From Granulicella aggregans (GTDB lineage: Bacteria > Acidobacteriota > Terriglobia > Terriglobales > Acidobacteriaceae), in contig NZ_JACHIP010000001.1 of NCBI RefSeq assembly GCF_014203275.1, positions 682,001 through 746,000 on the forward strand: a stretch of DNA of 64,000 bases. Direction: 5' to 3'. Position 1 is the first letter of the stretch. Each line of letters opens with the position of its first letter. A program made the position numbers and the translations under genes. Positions 45,701 to 54,163 of the stretch are shown here, in pieces. The notes below the pieces were generated by a model. It was not told the origin of the DNA. It did not search any database and worked only from the letters and a program-made list of their open reading frames with translations.

Positions 45701-46312
45701 GGTAGCGGCTCGGTCGTCGCGCAGGACCCCGCCAACCTCAGAGCAGAGGAGGCCAACAGTTCTTTCGACATTCGCCACCAGGTTAGCGGCAACTGGGTTC
45801 TCGAGCTTCCCTTCGGCCCTAATCGCGCCTTCCTCGCAGCCGGCGGCTTCTGGTCCAAGGCGCTCGACGGCTTTTCGGTCAGCGGTAACTATGCCTTCCA
45901 GACCGGAAGTTACTACACGCCGAACTTCGTGAATACGGTGCAGGAGATTGCCACGGGCGTCTCAAGCTCGCAGCGTGCCGACCGCAACTTCGCTGTGCCC
46001 ATCTCAGGCTCGAAGACGTTTTCGAGCTGGTTCAATCCGGCGGCCTTCTCCGCCCCGGCCACCGGCGCTTACGGCAACGCATCGCGTAACTCGATCGAAG
46101 GGCCCGGTGTCGTCTCCGTAAATTCCTCGCTTTCACGAACGCTGCAACTAGGCAGCACGCGAAGCTTCGAGGCGCGGCTGCAGGCGAACAATGTCTTCAA
46201 CACGATTCAATACTCGGGCATCAACACGACGCTGAACTCGCCAACCTTCGGACAAGTCTCGTCGGTAGCCTCGACGCGCTCGCTGACCTTCATTGCGAGG
46301 TACCGGTTCTAA
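42770..46312 (+). CDS. TonB-dependent receptor, Oar-like, with glycine-rich insert
   Basis: 1180 residues. Signal peptide, a Pro/Ala-rich stretch, then a CarboxypepD_reg beta-sandwich (GTISGTVKSGTIPLPGVAVTAT, residues ~64-120). Where a plug domain is expected there is a long linker with a Gly-rich run (MSGGGPGGFGG-PGGGGGRGGRGGGGGF, residues ~261-290). A beta-barrel follows and ends ...FIARYRF with a terminal Phe, as in outer-membrane proteins. Oar-like receptors bind large polymers; the ligand here is unknown. Starts 1 base inside the DUF5666 stop and ends 1 base inside the next start. Confidence 0.88.
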   Translation: MRSSRKRSFLKGRRSVLSSTMAGVILLCVPGFAAMGIAQTPATLATAEAAPPKPAAAQGGTISGTVKSGTIPLPGVAVTATNTLTGKKYATTTDITGAFSMSIPRNGRYVLRAELAAFASVTQETLINADGLNGGKPAQVADFGMQLASRQAAEESQTATVSGAITRGLQSLNVQRGKLDTADASSGTGNAGAALPSAATGDAAGSDSVTVSGAVGQTNGLAGVSEDDIRQRIQDAMQQAQRQGGANGDVMNAVAGMLGGIMSGGGPGGFGGPGGGGGRGGRGGGGGFRNFNPSQPHGTIYYQGAYNGLNAVPYSLTGAPTPNLGGAQNSFGITLSGSPSIPHIMKASSKQFFFLSVTGQRNITPENFYGTVPTDVETGRATPNGPIANNPDFSALGIAVYDPQTGQPFANDTIPNGRLSSTVKNLLAYYPSPNITNVGTQNYNYQTITNAGANRDTASLRYVRNFGQNASNPFAGFGGSGGGGRRNGGNSNGPPTITQNINFNGSYSHSASDSRSIFLPFGGSSSSDSYGVTAGYTISYGRLRNNASLNWNRSHAFSTNYFTNKATDPIDNVGLSIPKPVIGADPGIYYGLPSLSFTGFTGISTPSPSDKVNQTISFSDFVAWNHKKHNMRFGFDIRRVHADSIGGTNALGTLTFSGYATQCVATDTATCPTTPTGSGFADFLLGLPQQSKIQASAFKTYLRANVFDWYAQDDWRALPSLTLNFGLRYEYFSPYVEKFNHLVNLDHNADFTAVAAILPSQKGSYSGNFPRSLVNPDRNLYSPRLGFAYRAPETFLPALTKQMVVRGGYGINFNTGQYATIASQLASQPSPAGTQPAFAITQTNIADSQGCGALALSNAFGCSNATVQNNFSANKDYRLGHVQVWNVDIQKTLPLQIVANIGYNGSKGGGLDILRAPNRTAFGLLNPEVAAFNYEDSLGYSRFNGLSINVRKRMQKGISLQASYLYGHSIDDASSIGGSGSVVAQDPANLRAEEANSSFDIRHQVSGNWVLELPFGPNRAFLAAGGFWSKALDGFSVSGNYAFQTGSYYTPNFVNTVQEIATGVSSSQRADRNFAVPISGSKTFSSWFNPAAFSAPATGAYGNASRNSIEGPGVVSVNSSLSRTLQLGSTRSFEARLQANNVFNTIQYSGINTTLNSPTFGQVSSVASTRSLTFIARYRF

Positions 46313-48537
46313 TGAAGACGCCGATCATGCCTCTAGTCCTTCACTCGCGCAGACTCGCTGCGACAATGCTCCTCGCATCGCTTTCCCTCTCGCCCATCGC
46401 AGGGGCAGCGCAGCAGTCGTCCGGTTCCGGAACCTTCACCATGAAGGTTGAGTCCAACATCGTTCTAACGAACGTCGTCGTGAGAGACAAGAAGACCGGA
46501 GAGGTGGTGAAGGGGTTGAAGGCCTCCGATTTCATCATCCTTGAAAACAATAAGTCGCAGAAGGTTGCCAGCTTCGACTACCAAAACGCCGATGAAGCGG
46601 TAGCTCTCAAAGAGAAAGGAACGGTCGCCGGCAAAGCCACGATTGCCGACATGCTGAATAACAACTTTGCTGCCAATACGGATGCCCTTCGCGATCACCG
46701 TCTGATCGTAATGTTCTTCGATCTGAGCAGCATGCAACCGGAAGACATCGACCGCGCCGTCGACGCAGCCAAGGACTACGTTAACAAGAAGATGCAGCCT
46801 GCGGACCTTGTCGCGCTGGTCAGTCTTGACACGACGCTGAAAGTCGATCAGGACTTTACCGCTGATAAGACCACGCTGCTTCACGGCGTGGGCCGCTACA
46901 ACGGCTCCGAAGGCGGCGGCTTTGCAAATGGAGCGACTGGCTCCTCCGACGGCACTGCCGACGACGCCTCCAGCTACACCGCGGACGACACCGAGTACAA
47001 CAGCCTGAACACCGATCGCGAGCTCTACGCAATTCGTGACATCGCCCGCTCTCTAGGACACGTCGACCAGCGCAAGAGCCTGCTCTACTTCTCCGGCGGC
47101 CTAACGCGCAATGGAATTGAGAACCAGGCATCCATGCGCGCAGCCACCAACGAGGCGGTGAAGGCCAACATGGCCATCTACAGCGTAGACTCGCGAGGGC
47201 TCGAAGCCATCCCTCCGGTCGGCAACGCCTCTACCGGAAGTTTGCGCGGCACGGCTGCCTACAGCGGTGCGGCAGTGCAGAGCGGCCTCTCTGGAAACTT
47301 CGCCTCGCAAGAGACTCTGGCCACACTCGCCGTCGATACCGGCGGTAAAGCCTTCCTTGACTCCAACGACTTCGCTCCCGCCTTCCAACAGATCCAGCAC
47401 GACACCGAGGCGTACTACATCCTTGGCTTTCGTTCGACCGATGCCGCTAAAGACGGCCGCTTTCGACATCTGACGATAAAGCTCAACCGTCCTGACCTAA
47501 AGGACGCGAAGCTCGACTACCGGCCCGGATACTATGCCCAGGCCGACTTCCAGCACGCTAAGACGGAAGACCGCGAGCTTCAACTGACGGAGCAGCTTCA
47601 TAGTGATCTGCCGGCGACCGATGTTTCCCTCTACCTGCAGGCGCTCTACTTCCGCGTGGAGAACAACGAGTTCTTCGTTCCCGTCTCGCTGATCGTACCG
47701 GGCTCGCAGATTCCCTTCATCAAGAATGGCGACCGCGATAAGGCGACGCTCGACATCATCGGACAGGTAAAGAATGCGCAAGGCATCATCGTCGGCAATG
47801 CTCGGGAGACGGTGAAGCTTGCACTTGACCAGGCTCAGCAAGTGCAGCGGAAGAACATTCAGTACTCCACCGGCTTCAGACTCGCTCCCGGACGGTATCA
47901 CCTGAAGTTCGTTGTCCGCGAGAACCAGACTGGAGCCATGGGCAGCTTCGAGACCGACCTCCAGGTTCCCGATCTAAAGAAGGTTCCGATTAAGCTGAGT
48001 TCAGTTGTGTTAGCCAGCCAACGCACGCCGAACACCGACAAGCGGGCCGTAAGTCCGCTGATTCGCGACGGCTTCGAGTTCATTCCGAACCTTGCGCATG
48101 TCTTCCGGCCGGATCAGCATCTCTATTTTCTTTACGAGGTCTACGATCCGACGCGGGTCAAGGCAGGCGCGCCGACTGCAGCCGCGCCCACTCCCAAGGG
48201 CCTGACGCGGCGCGAAACCGGACCAGTACACGTCTTCACCAGCATTGAATTTCTTTCAGGCGGCCTGAAAGTGTACGAGACGCCTCTGGTCGAAGCGAAG
48301 GCAGTGAACGTCGCCGACCGCAACGCCGTGGAGTTCCAGTTCGACGTCGCGCTTGCACAATTGGCCCCCGGCAACTACATCTGCCAGGTCAACGTGATCG
48401 ACGACGCGGGCGGCAGCTTTACCTTTCCGCGTACCGCCTTGTTGATAAAACCGAATGCAACGGTACCGCCCGCTCCCACGGCTGCACCAACCGGAGTTCC
48501 CAATACCGCAGGACAGGTAACGCCCCCGGCACAATAG
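46312..48537 (+). CDS. VWFA-related protein (acidobacterial VWA family)
   Basis: 741 residues. Signal peptide, then VESNIVLTNVVVRDKKTGEVV-KGLKASDFIILENNKSQ, the typical opening of TIGR03436 (VWFA-related acidobacterial domain). The VWA domain follows with a MIDAS-like FFDLSSM (Asp137) and LLYFSGGL. The long C-terminal part is beta-rich with a Pro/Ala-rich end. VWA proteins mediate metal-dependent protein contacts. Coupled by a TAATG overlap to the TonB receptor, so the two are probably made together. Confidence 0.87.
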   Translation: MKTPIMPLVLHSRRLAATMLLASLSLSPIAGAAQQSSGSGTFTMKVESNIVLTNVVVRDKKTGEVVKGLKASDFIILENNKSQKVASFDYQNADEAVALKEKGTVAGKATIADMLNNNFAANTDALRDHRLIVMFFDLSSMQPEDIDRAVDAAKDYVNKKMQPADLVALVSLDTTLKVDQDFTADKTTLLHGVGRYNGSEGGGFANGATGSSDGTADDASSYTADDTEYNSLNTDRELYAIRDIARSLGHVDQRKSLLYFSGGLTRNGIENQASMRAATNEAVKANMAIYSVDSRGLEAIPPVGNASTGSLRGTAAYSGAAVQSGLSGNFASQETLATLAVDTGGKAFLDSNDFAPAFQQIQHDTEAYYILGFRSTDAAKDGRFRHLTIKLNRPDLKDAKLDYRPGYYAQADFQHAKTEDRELQLTEQLHSDLPATDVSLYLQALYFRVENNEFFVPVSLIVPGSQIPFIKNGDRDKATLDIIGQVKNAQGIIVGNARETVKLALDQAQQVQRKNIQYSTGFRLAPGRYHLKFVVRENQTGAMGSFETDLQVPDLKKVPIKLSSVVLASQRTPNTDKRAVSPLIRDGFEFIPNLAHVFRPDQHLYFLYEVYDPTRVKAGAPTAAAPTPKGLTRRETGPVHVFTSIEFLSGGLKVYETPLVEAKAVNVADRNAVEFQFDVALAQLAPGNYICQVNVIDDAGGSFTFPRTALLIKPNATVPPAPTAAPTGVPNTAGQVTPPAQ

Positions 48538-48541
48538 CCAC

Positions 48542-48570
48542 TTGACACTCGCGTTACGCGGGCGCAGAAT
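48542..48570 (+). promoter_or_regulatory. Promoter of the TPR gene
   Basis: TTGACA (48542-48547), a 17-base spacer and CAGAAT (48565-48570) form a good sigma70-type promoter located just after the VWFA-related gene. Confidence 0.55.
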
Positions 48571-48573
48571 CCT

Positions 48574-48592
48574 CCCCAAGTTTCCCTTGGGG
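48574..48592 (+). promoter_or_regulatory. Leader hairpin covering the ribosome site
   Basis: CCCCAAG (48574-48580) pairs with CTTGGGG (48586-48592). The G-run in the right arm is also the likely Shine-Dalgarno for the ATG at 48600, so the hairpin could mask it. It might instead be a terminator remnant of the upstream operon. Confidence 0.4.
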
Positions 48593-48599
48593 GACTCTC

Positions 48600-49520
48600 A
48601 TGATGCGTACGCTACCAATCCGTCTCTTCTCCGTTTTATCCCTCCTCGCGTTTTCCATTCCTTTGTCAGGCCAGACCGGCATTCCTGTGTCTTCGCGCGG
48701 ATCTGACGATGCCGCTCGCGCGATTAGTCACTCCACTCCGGAGTGGAAGATGGTCGAACCGCATCTGCCCAACCCGTCAACCGCCAACGTCGCGGACCTC
48801 GAGATGCAGGGTGATCTGCTGCGAATTCGCCGTTTCCTCGAAGACGCTCTCGACTACTACGGCTATGCGTTGAAGCGTGGGGGAGAGCCTGGGGCTCTCC
48901 TGAACAAAATCGGCGTCACGCAGCTCGAAATGGGAAATGAGCCTATCGCGCGGGCTTTTTTCCAGCAGGCCGTTAAGGTGAAGCGTGGCGACCCGCAATC
49001 TTGGAACAACCTCGGTGCCGTACAGTTTATCGATCATGACTTTCCAGCCGCCATTCGCAGCTACAAGCACGCCATCAAGCTGAACAAGAAATCCGCCGTC
49101 TCGCACTCCAATCTAGGCATCGCCTACATTGAAGCGAAGGATGTGTCGTCAGCTAAATCGGAGCTGACAATGGCGCTCAAGCTCGACCCGGATATCTTTC
49201 AGCGGACCGCCTCGAACGGCTCGTCGCTGCATATGATTACAACCGGCGACCGCGCCAACTTCTGCTTCCAGATGGCGAAGGTCTATGCGCGGCTGCACAA
49301 CGAACCGGAGATGCTGCACTCCCTCGAGACTGCGGCTGAGGCCGGCTTCAATGTACAGGCCGAGATGGCAAAGGACTACGATCTTGCACGCTACGTGAGA
49401 GATCCGCGCGTCGTGAATCTGCTCATGGTCGCCAAATCATTGCGCGACAGCCGGATAGCGCATAGCAGCCTCGTTTCGGCACTTCCACCGGCCAGTACAC
49501 CTGTCGAGCCTGCCCGCTAA
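48600..49520 (+). CDS. Secreted TPR-repeat protein
   Basis: 306 residues. Signal peptide (LFSVLSLLAFSIPLSGQ), then at least four TPR-like units: RIRRFLEDALDYYGYALKRGG, LLNKIGVTQLEMGNEPIARAFFQQAV, WNNLGAVQFIDHDFPAAIRSYKHAI and HSNLGIAYIEAKDVSSAKSELTMAL. The rest (CFQMAKVYARLHNEPEMLHSLETAAEAGF) is also TPR-like. Probably a periplasmic scaffold. It follows the VWFA-related gene and may belong to the same functional group despite its own promoter. Confidence 0.82.
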   Translation: MMRTLPIRLFSVLSLLAFSIPLSGQTGIPVSSRGSDDAARAISHSTPEWKMVEPHLPNPSTANVADLEMQGDLLRIRRFLEDALDYYGYALKRGGEPGALLNKIGVTQLEMGNEPIARAFFQQAVKVKRGDPQSWNNLGAVQFIDHDFPAAIRSYKHAIKLNKKSAVSHSNLGIAYIEAKDVSSAKSELTMALKLDPDIFQRTASNGSSLHMITTGDRANFCFQMAKVYARLHNEPEMLHSLETAAEAGFNVQAEMAKDYDLARYVRDPRVVNLLMVAKSLRDSRIAHSSLVSALPPASTPVEPAR

Positions 49521-49527
49521 CTTTTCG

Positions 49528-49695
49528 TTACTTGTAGGGGCAGTGGCGGCAATCGGAGTTGCAGCAGTATCCGCGCTTCAAGTGATAGGCCGCAGTAAAG
49601 ACCATGTACGGGCCTTCGAAGTAAAAATCTTCGGGCGACAGCTCCGTAGGGTCCGGATCGGCAGCCTTCGAAGTGAGTCTTTCGGGATCGCTCAT
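49528..49695 (-). CDS. Small DUF5522 protein with Cys cluster, coupled to lhr
   Basis: 55 residues from the ATG at 49695. The C-terminus has CCNSDCRHCPYK, four Cys plus His, a probable metal-binding knuckle. The conserved EDFYFEGPYMVFTAAYHLKRGYC precedes it. This matches DUF5522. The ATGA overlap with the lhr stop couples translation. Function unknown; a metal-binding accessory factor is possible (inference). Confidence 0.8.
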   Translation of the reverse strand: MSDPERLTSKAADPDPTELSPEDFYFEGPYMVFTAAYHLKRGYCCNSDCRHCPYK

Positions 49696-52600
49696 AGAGA
49701 GAACAATCCCGGAAGAGTCTGTTCTGCAGGGGGCTTCGGTAAGGGTGGTAGTTCGCCGGAGAAGATGACAGACCGTCGCGGCAGGCTGGGTCTTACGGTA
49801 GGACGGGTGCCCTCGTCGCACACGACAGCGCCGTTGCGATAGACAACAGACTTGCCGGGTACGGAGGAAACGCGTTCGCCGGGGACGGCGATTCCGGCAA
49901 GATTCATCGGATCCGCTGCCGCAACGACGATATCGGCGTCTGTAACGTGGCGGGAGAGACGCAACGACTCAACGGCCCCGGGCAGCGCAAACTGTTCGCC
50001 GCCGAATCCGCTGACAAAACGGCCGCCGCGAACCTCGCCGCGCGCCTCCAGGCGGCGCAGAATTCCCAACAGGTCACGCCATTTCGGAGCGTTCGATTCG
50101 CGCAGGAGCAGATCGCGAAAGAGCACACCGTAACGAGCCAGCAACATCTTCGCAGCGGACTCATGCGCCAGATCGGTGCGACGGGCCTGCTCTGCTCGGG
50201 TAGGATCCGTATGAACTTCCTCGCAGAGAAGCGACCAGCGGCCCGCCGAGCTGCGCGTCTTCTTTTCGGATGAGCTTGCGACGTGTTTACGGCGCGGGTC
50301 CATCATCGCGCGCAACTGGTCGAAGCCATCGGCAGCCGCAAGTCCTGCAGTTGCCAACTCCCACAGCGCCTGCTGCGTCTGCGGGCGTGTCAGCTCGGAG
50401 ATTCGCTGCATATCGTTGGCGAAACACGCACCGCGTTGCTGTAAGAGGCCGCGCACCTGCAGCGCCTCCGGGCTGAGCGCAGCGGCAAGTTTCGACTCTT
50501 CGACGCATTGCTCTGCGAGAGCATACGGCAGCCAATCGGCGGTCTCGCGAACATAGAAGGTGATTGGAGCGGCATTGGTCGGAATCACGCGGCGTGGCGC
50601 GGCGCCATCGCCTTCGGACCACGCCGGATGCGGCGAGATCCTTCCCCATCCCACTGCCCCCGAAAGGCACAGCGCATCGAGCCACCGGGGATCGTATCCG
50701 GCGACGCGCGCGGGAAGCAGAGTCCGTTCCCACTCGACGGCTGGTGCTTCGAAGCCCTCGAGCTGACGCAGCGCATCGAGCACGCCTTCCTCACCCGTAA
50801 GCTGCGTCTGCGGCGCGAGATGCTGCCAGCGCAACAGCCAGTCCATGTAGACTCCGGGTGCGACCGCTTCAATCTGTTTGCGTTTCGTCCCCATGGTGAG
50901 CCGATGAATCCGCTGCAGGATGCGGCGCTCACACCACTCGATAGCGTGATCTTCTTCGGTCTTTGTGTTCTCAAAGACGCCGCGCATCAATAGCCCCTGC
51001 ATCTCCATGGCGAGAAACGCCTTGAAGACGTCTGCCGCTCCGACTCGTAAGAACGAATCGAACGCTGCTGCCGTGACTGGTCCAAGAATTTGTAACCAGC
51101 CTTGAGTGCATTGCTTCAGTGCGGATTCTTTTGTAACTGCTGCAGGAGCTTTTTCCGAATCACCCCATAAGACGCCAACATCCGCGATACGCTCGGTCGC
51201 GATCCAGCACGGCGCACCGGCGCAATCCATGGTCGAGGCTCTGCCAGCATGCACCAATCGTTCGTAGAAGACGGGCCAGTGACGTGTCTCTGGTCGATCC
51301 AAGATCGACAGAGGCAGAGCGACCACGGACTGCAGCAGATCATGCAACTCGTGTTCGTCCCGGAGGTCGGGCCAGCATTCGCGACGCACTGTGTCGATGG
51401 CCGCCTGGTCCAGCCGCCCAGCCTCCTGCAAAATGCTGTCTGGAACGCCACGCCCCAGCGAGACCGCACGAGCGCGACGCTCTTCAAGACCAGCTTCGTC
51501 GAGATACGCATAGGGATTCGCATTCAGGAGCTCATGCGCGAACTGCGATGGAACGGGCGTGTCGACGGCGAGGCAGCGGATGCTCCCATCCTTGATCCCC
51601 TTCAGTACTTCGATCAGACCCTCGAGGTCCATCGCTTCCTGCAGCACGTCTTTCATTACCTCGTCGACCAGTGGGTGCGCGGGAATCTGAATGTCGCCGA
51701 CGATCGTCTCGAAACACGCCGCAGCCTGGGGAAAGACACTTGCCAAGAGGTCTTCAGATCGCGTGCGCTGCACCTGCGGAGCGATGCGCTTGCCCTTCGA
51801 CATGCGCAGCAGTTGCAGCGAACGGCCGGCCGCCCAGCGCCAGCGCGTCTTGAAGATGGGCGATGCGATCGCGGCCTGCTCCAGCAGCTCCTTTGCCGTA
51901 TGTTCAGTGAGGAACTGGAAGACATCCGCGAGCGGAAAGCTATGCTGCTCGGCGAGTGAGATGTTGATGCCGTTATCTGTCGCCGCTGCCTGTAGCTCGA
52001 AGTTGAAGCCCCGGCAGAAGCGCTTGCGCAGCGCAAGGCCCCATGCCTTGTTGATACGTCCGCCAAAGGGAGCGTGCAGGATCAACTGCATTCCTCCACC
52101 TTCGTCGAAGAAGCGTTCGGCGATGATGGTGGTCTTTGACGGAACCGCGCCCAATACCGCACGGCCAGTGACGATGTAGGCGACAAGTTGCAGCGCGCCG
52201 CTGCCGCAGACGCCGCATTGTTCCTGGAGCCAATCGATGGCCACCGCGACCTCCGGCTGTGCGGGCGAGATAAAGCCGGGCGGCACATTCAGCGTCATCG
52301 CAGAGATCTTCTCGCGAAGTTCGCCCACGCCATCGCAAAGAACTGCCGTGCGTTGCGGGGCCTCACCGAACCAGAAGGGCAAGTTGGGAGGAGCGCCATG
52401 TGCGTCTTCGACAAGAACGCGGCCAGCGGCCTCTACACGCTGGATGCGCCAGCTTGTATTGCCTAGCAGAACCACGTCTCCGGGTGACGAGTCGACGGCG
52501 AAGTGCTCGTCGAGCGTGGCAATTTGTACCCCTTCCGGTTGCAATATGACATTGAACAAAGCCGTGTCGGGGATCGCTCCGCCGTTCGCTATGGCGGTCA

Positions 52601-54113
52601 TGCGCGCGCCACGACGCGGGTGAAGCTGATGCTGAACGCCATCGCGCAACAGGTATGCTCCATAGCGGCCGCGACTCGCTTCGATGCCTGTATTCAGCAG
52701 CGTTACGATCTCGTCGAAGAGCTCACGAGTAAGGTTGCGGTACGGATACGCTCGCCGCATGACGTCGAAGAGAGTGTCCTCTTCCCATGATTCAGCCCCG
52801 CAGCAGGCGACGATCTGCTGCATCAGCACATCGATGGGCTGCTCAGGAATCTCGAGTCTGTCCAACTCACCCGCGCGCATCTTTCCGATGAGCGCGGCCT
52901 GCTCCAGAAGATCGTCGCGGGTGGTCGCGAAAAGACGACCCTTGGGAATCGCTCCGCGCCAGTGGCCCGCCCGCCCCACGCGCTGCATCGCCACCGCAAC
53001 TGCCCGCGTACTGTTGATCTGGCAGACGAGATCGATGTCACCGATGTCGATGCCGAGTTCCAGCGACGCTGTTGCAACAAGGATCTTGATCTCGCCGGCT
53101 TTAAGGCGTTGCTCGGCATCGAGCCGGAGGTCGCGCGAGAGCGAGCCGTGGTGCGCTGCCACATGTTCAGCGCCAAGCCGTTCAGCCAGCGAGAAGGCGA
53201 TCTTCTCCACCAACCGGCGCGTGTTAACGAAGACCAGCGTGGAGCGGTGATTATTGGCGTGGGCAGCGAGCTTGTCGAAGATCTCGCTCCACATGCCGTT
53301 CGTCGTAACCGAGCTAAGCTCGTCACTCGGGACCTCGATCGCAAGATCGAGATGCCGATGCTGTCCGACCTGAATGATCTTCGCCGGCCTGCGCGACGCA
53401 TCGCATCCGACAAGAAACTGCGCGACCAGCTCAATGGGATTCTGCGTCGCGGAGATGCCGATGCGTTGCGGTGGCGTGCTCCGCCCTGTGAGGTGCGCGC
53501 CAGGAGAGAGCCTGTTTTCGCCCATTATCAACGCGTCCAGCCGCTCCAGCGAGAGCGCCAGATGCGCGCCACGCTTGTCGTCCGCGATGGCATGAATCTC
53601 ATCGACGATGACGGTACGGACATGGCGCAGATGTTCTCGCGACTTGCCCGCCGTCAGAAGAAGGTAGAGCGACTCCGGCGTCGTCACCAGGATGTGCGGC
53701 GGAGTGCGCAGCATCGCGGCACGATCCTTCGTAGGCGTGTCGCCAGTGCGTACGCCAGTGCGAATCTCCGGGCAGAGAAAGCCGCGCTGCATGGCAAGCT
53801 CCTGAATCTCACGCAGCGGCAGTTCGAGGTTCTTCTGCACGTCGTTCGAGAGCGCCTTCAGGGGCGAAATGTAAATGACCTGCGTCTGCGGCGGGAGAGC
53901 GCCGTCGATTGCCTGCCGCAGTAGGGTATCAATGGCGACTAGAAACGCCGCCAGCGTCTTGCCTGAACCGGTTGGCGCGGAGATCAGAGTCGGATCGCCG
54001 CTGACGATGCTGGGCCAGCCTTCGATCTGCGGTTCGGTGGGAGAGCCGAACTTCGCGAGGAACCACTCCGACACGACCGGATGCGCCCAGGCGAGACTGG
54101 CTTGAGTTTCCAT
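49692..54113 (-). CDS. lhr: Lhr-type large ATP-dependent helicase
   Basis: 1473 residues, full Lhr length. Helicase core: Walker A APTGSGKTLAAF near residue 45, SPLKALSNDV, TPESLYLLL, DEIHA for Walker B, SATQNP motif III, NTRRLVEKIA and QRVGRAGHWRG motif VI. The Lhr winged-helix/beta-barrel core region (WLQEQCGVCGSGALQLVAYIVTGR) and the long C-terminal domain follow. Lhr proteins translocate 3'-5' on DNA and unwind RNA:DNA hybrids in repair. Coupled to a DUF5522 gene. Confidence 0.93.
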   Translation of the reverse strand: METQASLAWAHPVVSEWFLAKFGSPTEPQIEGWPSIVSGDPTLISAPTGSGKTLAAFLVAIDTLLRQAIDGALPPQTQVIYISPLKALSNDVQKNLELPLREIQELAMQRGFLCPEIRTGVRTGDTPTKDRAAMLRTPPHILVTTPESLYLLLTAGKSREHLRHVRTVIVDEIHAIADDKRGAHLALSLERLDALIMGENRLSPGAHLTGRSTPPQRIGISATQNPIELVAQFLVGCDASRRPAKIIQVGQHRHLDLAIEVPSDELSSVTTNGMWSEIFDKLAAHANNHRSTLVFVNTRRLVEKIAFSLAERLGAEHVAAHHGSLSRDLRLDAEQRLKAGEIKILVATASLELGIDIGDIDLVCQINSTRAVAVAMQRVGRAGHWRGAIPKGRLFATTRDDLLEQAALIGKMRAGELDRLEIPEQPIDVLMQQIVACCGAESWEEDTLFDVMRRAYPYRNLTRELFDEIVTLLNTGIEASRGRYGAYLLRDGVQHQLHPRRGARMTAIANGGAIPDTALFNVILQPEGVQIATLDEHFAVDSSPGDVVLLGNTSWRIQRVEAAGRVLVEDAHGAPPNLPFWFGEAPQRTAVLCDGVGELREKISAMTLNVPPGFISPAQPEVAVAIDWLQEQCGVCGSGALQLVAYIVTGRAVLGAVPSKTTIIAERFFDEGGGMQLILHAPFGGRINKAWGLALRKRFCRGFNFELQAAATDNGINISLAEQHSFPLADVFQFLTEHTAKELLEQAAIASPIFKTRWRWAAGRSLQLLRMSKGKRIAPQVQRTRSEDLLASVFPQAAACFETIVGDIQIPAHPLVDEVMKDVLQEAMDLEGLIEVLKGIKDGSIRCLAVDTPVPSQFAHELLNANPYAYLDEAGLEERRARAVSLGRGVPDSILQEAGRLDQAAIDTVRRECWPDLRDEHELHDLLQSVVALPLSILDRPETRHWPVFYERLVHAGRASTMDCAGAPCWIATERIADVGVLWGDSEKAPAAVTKESALKQCTQGWLQILGPVTAAAFDSFLRVGAADVFKAFLAMEMQGLLMRGVFENTKTEEDHAIEWCERRILQRIHRLTMGTKRKQIEAVAPGVYMDWLLRWQHLAPQTQLTGEEGVLDALRQLEGFEAPAVEWERTLLPARVAGYDPRWLDALCLSGAVGWGRISPHPAWSEGDGAAPRRVIPTNAAPITFYVRETADWLPYALAEQCVEESKLAAALSPEALQVRGLLQQRGACFANDMQRISELTRPQTQQALWELATAGLAAADGFDQLRAMMDPRRKHVASSSEKKTRSSAGRWSLLCEEVHTDPTRAEQARRTDLAHESAAKMLLARYGVLFRDLLLRESNAPKWRDLLGILRRLEARGEVRGGRFVSGFGGEQFALPGAVESLRLSRHVTDADIVVAAADPMNLAGIAVPGERVSSVPGKSVVYRNGAVVCDEGTRPTVRPSLPRRSVIFSGELPPLPKPPAEQTLPGLFSL

Positions 54114-54163
54114 GCGCTATTGTAGCGCGGGTCTTCGTACTTTATTCGCCGAACGATCCACAG

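Noticed and set aside
49692..54113. lhr as part of a defence island
   Set aside because: Its motifs are those of housekeeping Lhr, and the neighbours (kdsC, TPR gene) are not defence genes.
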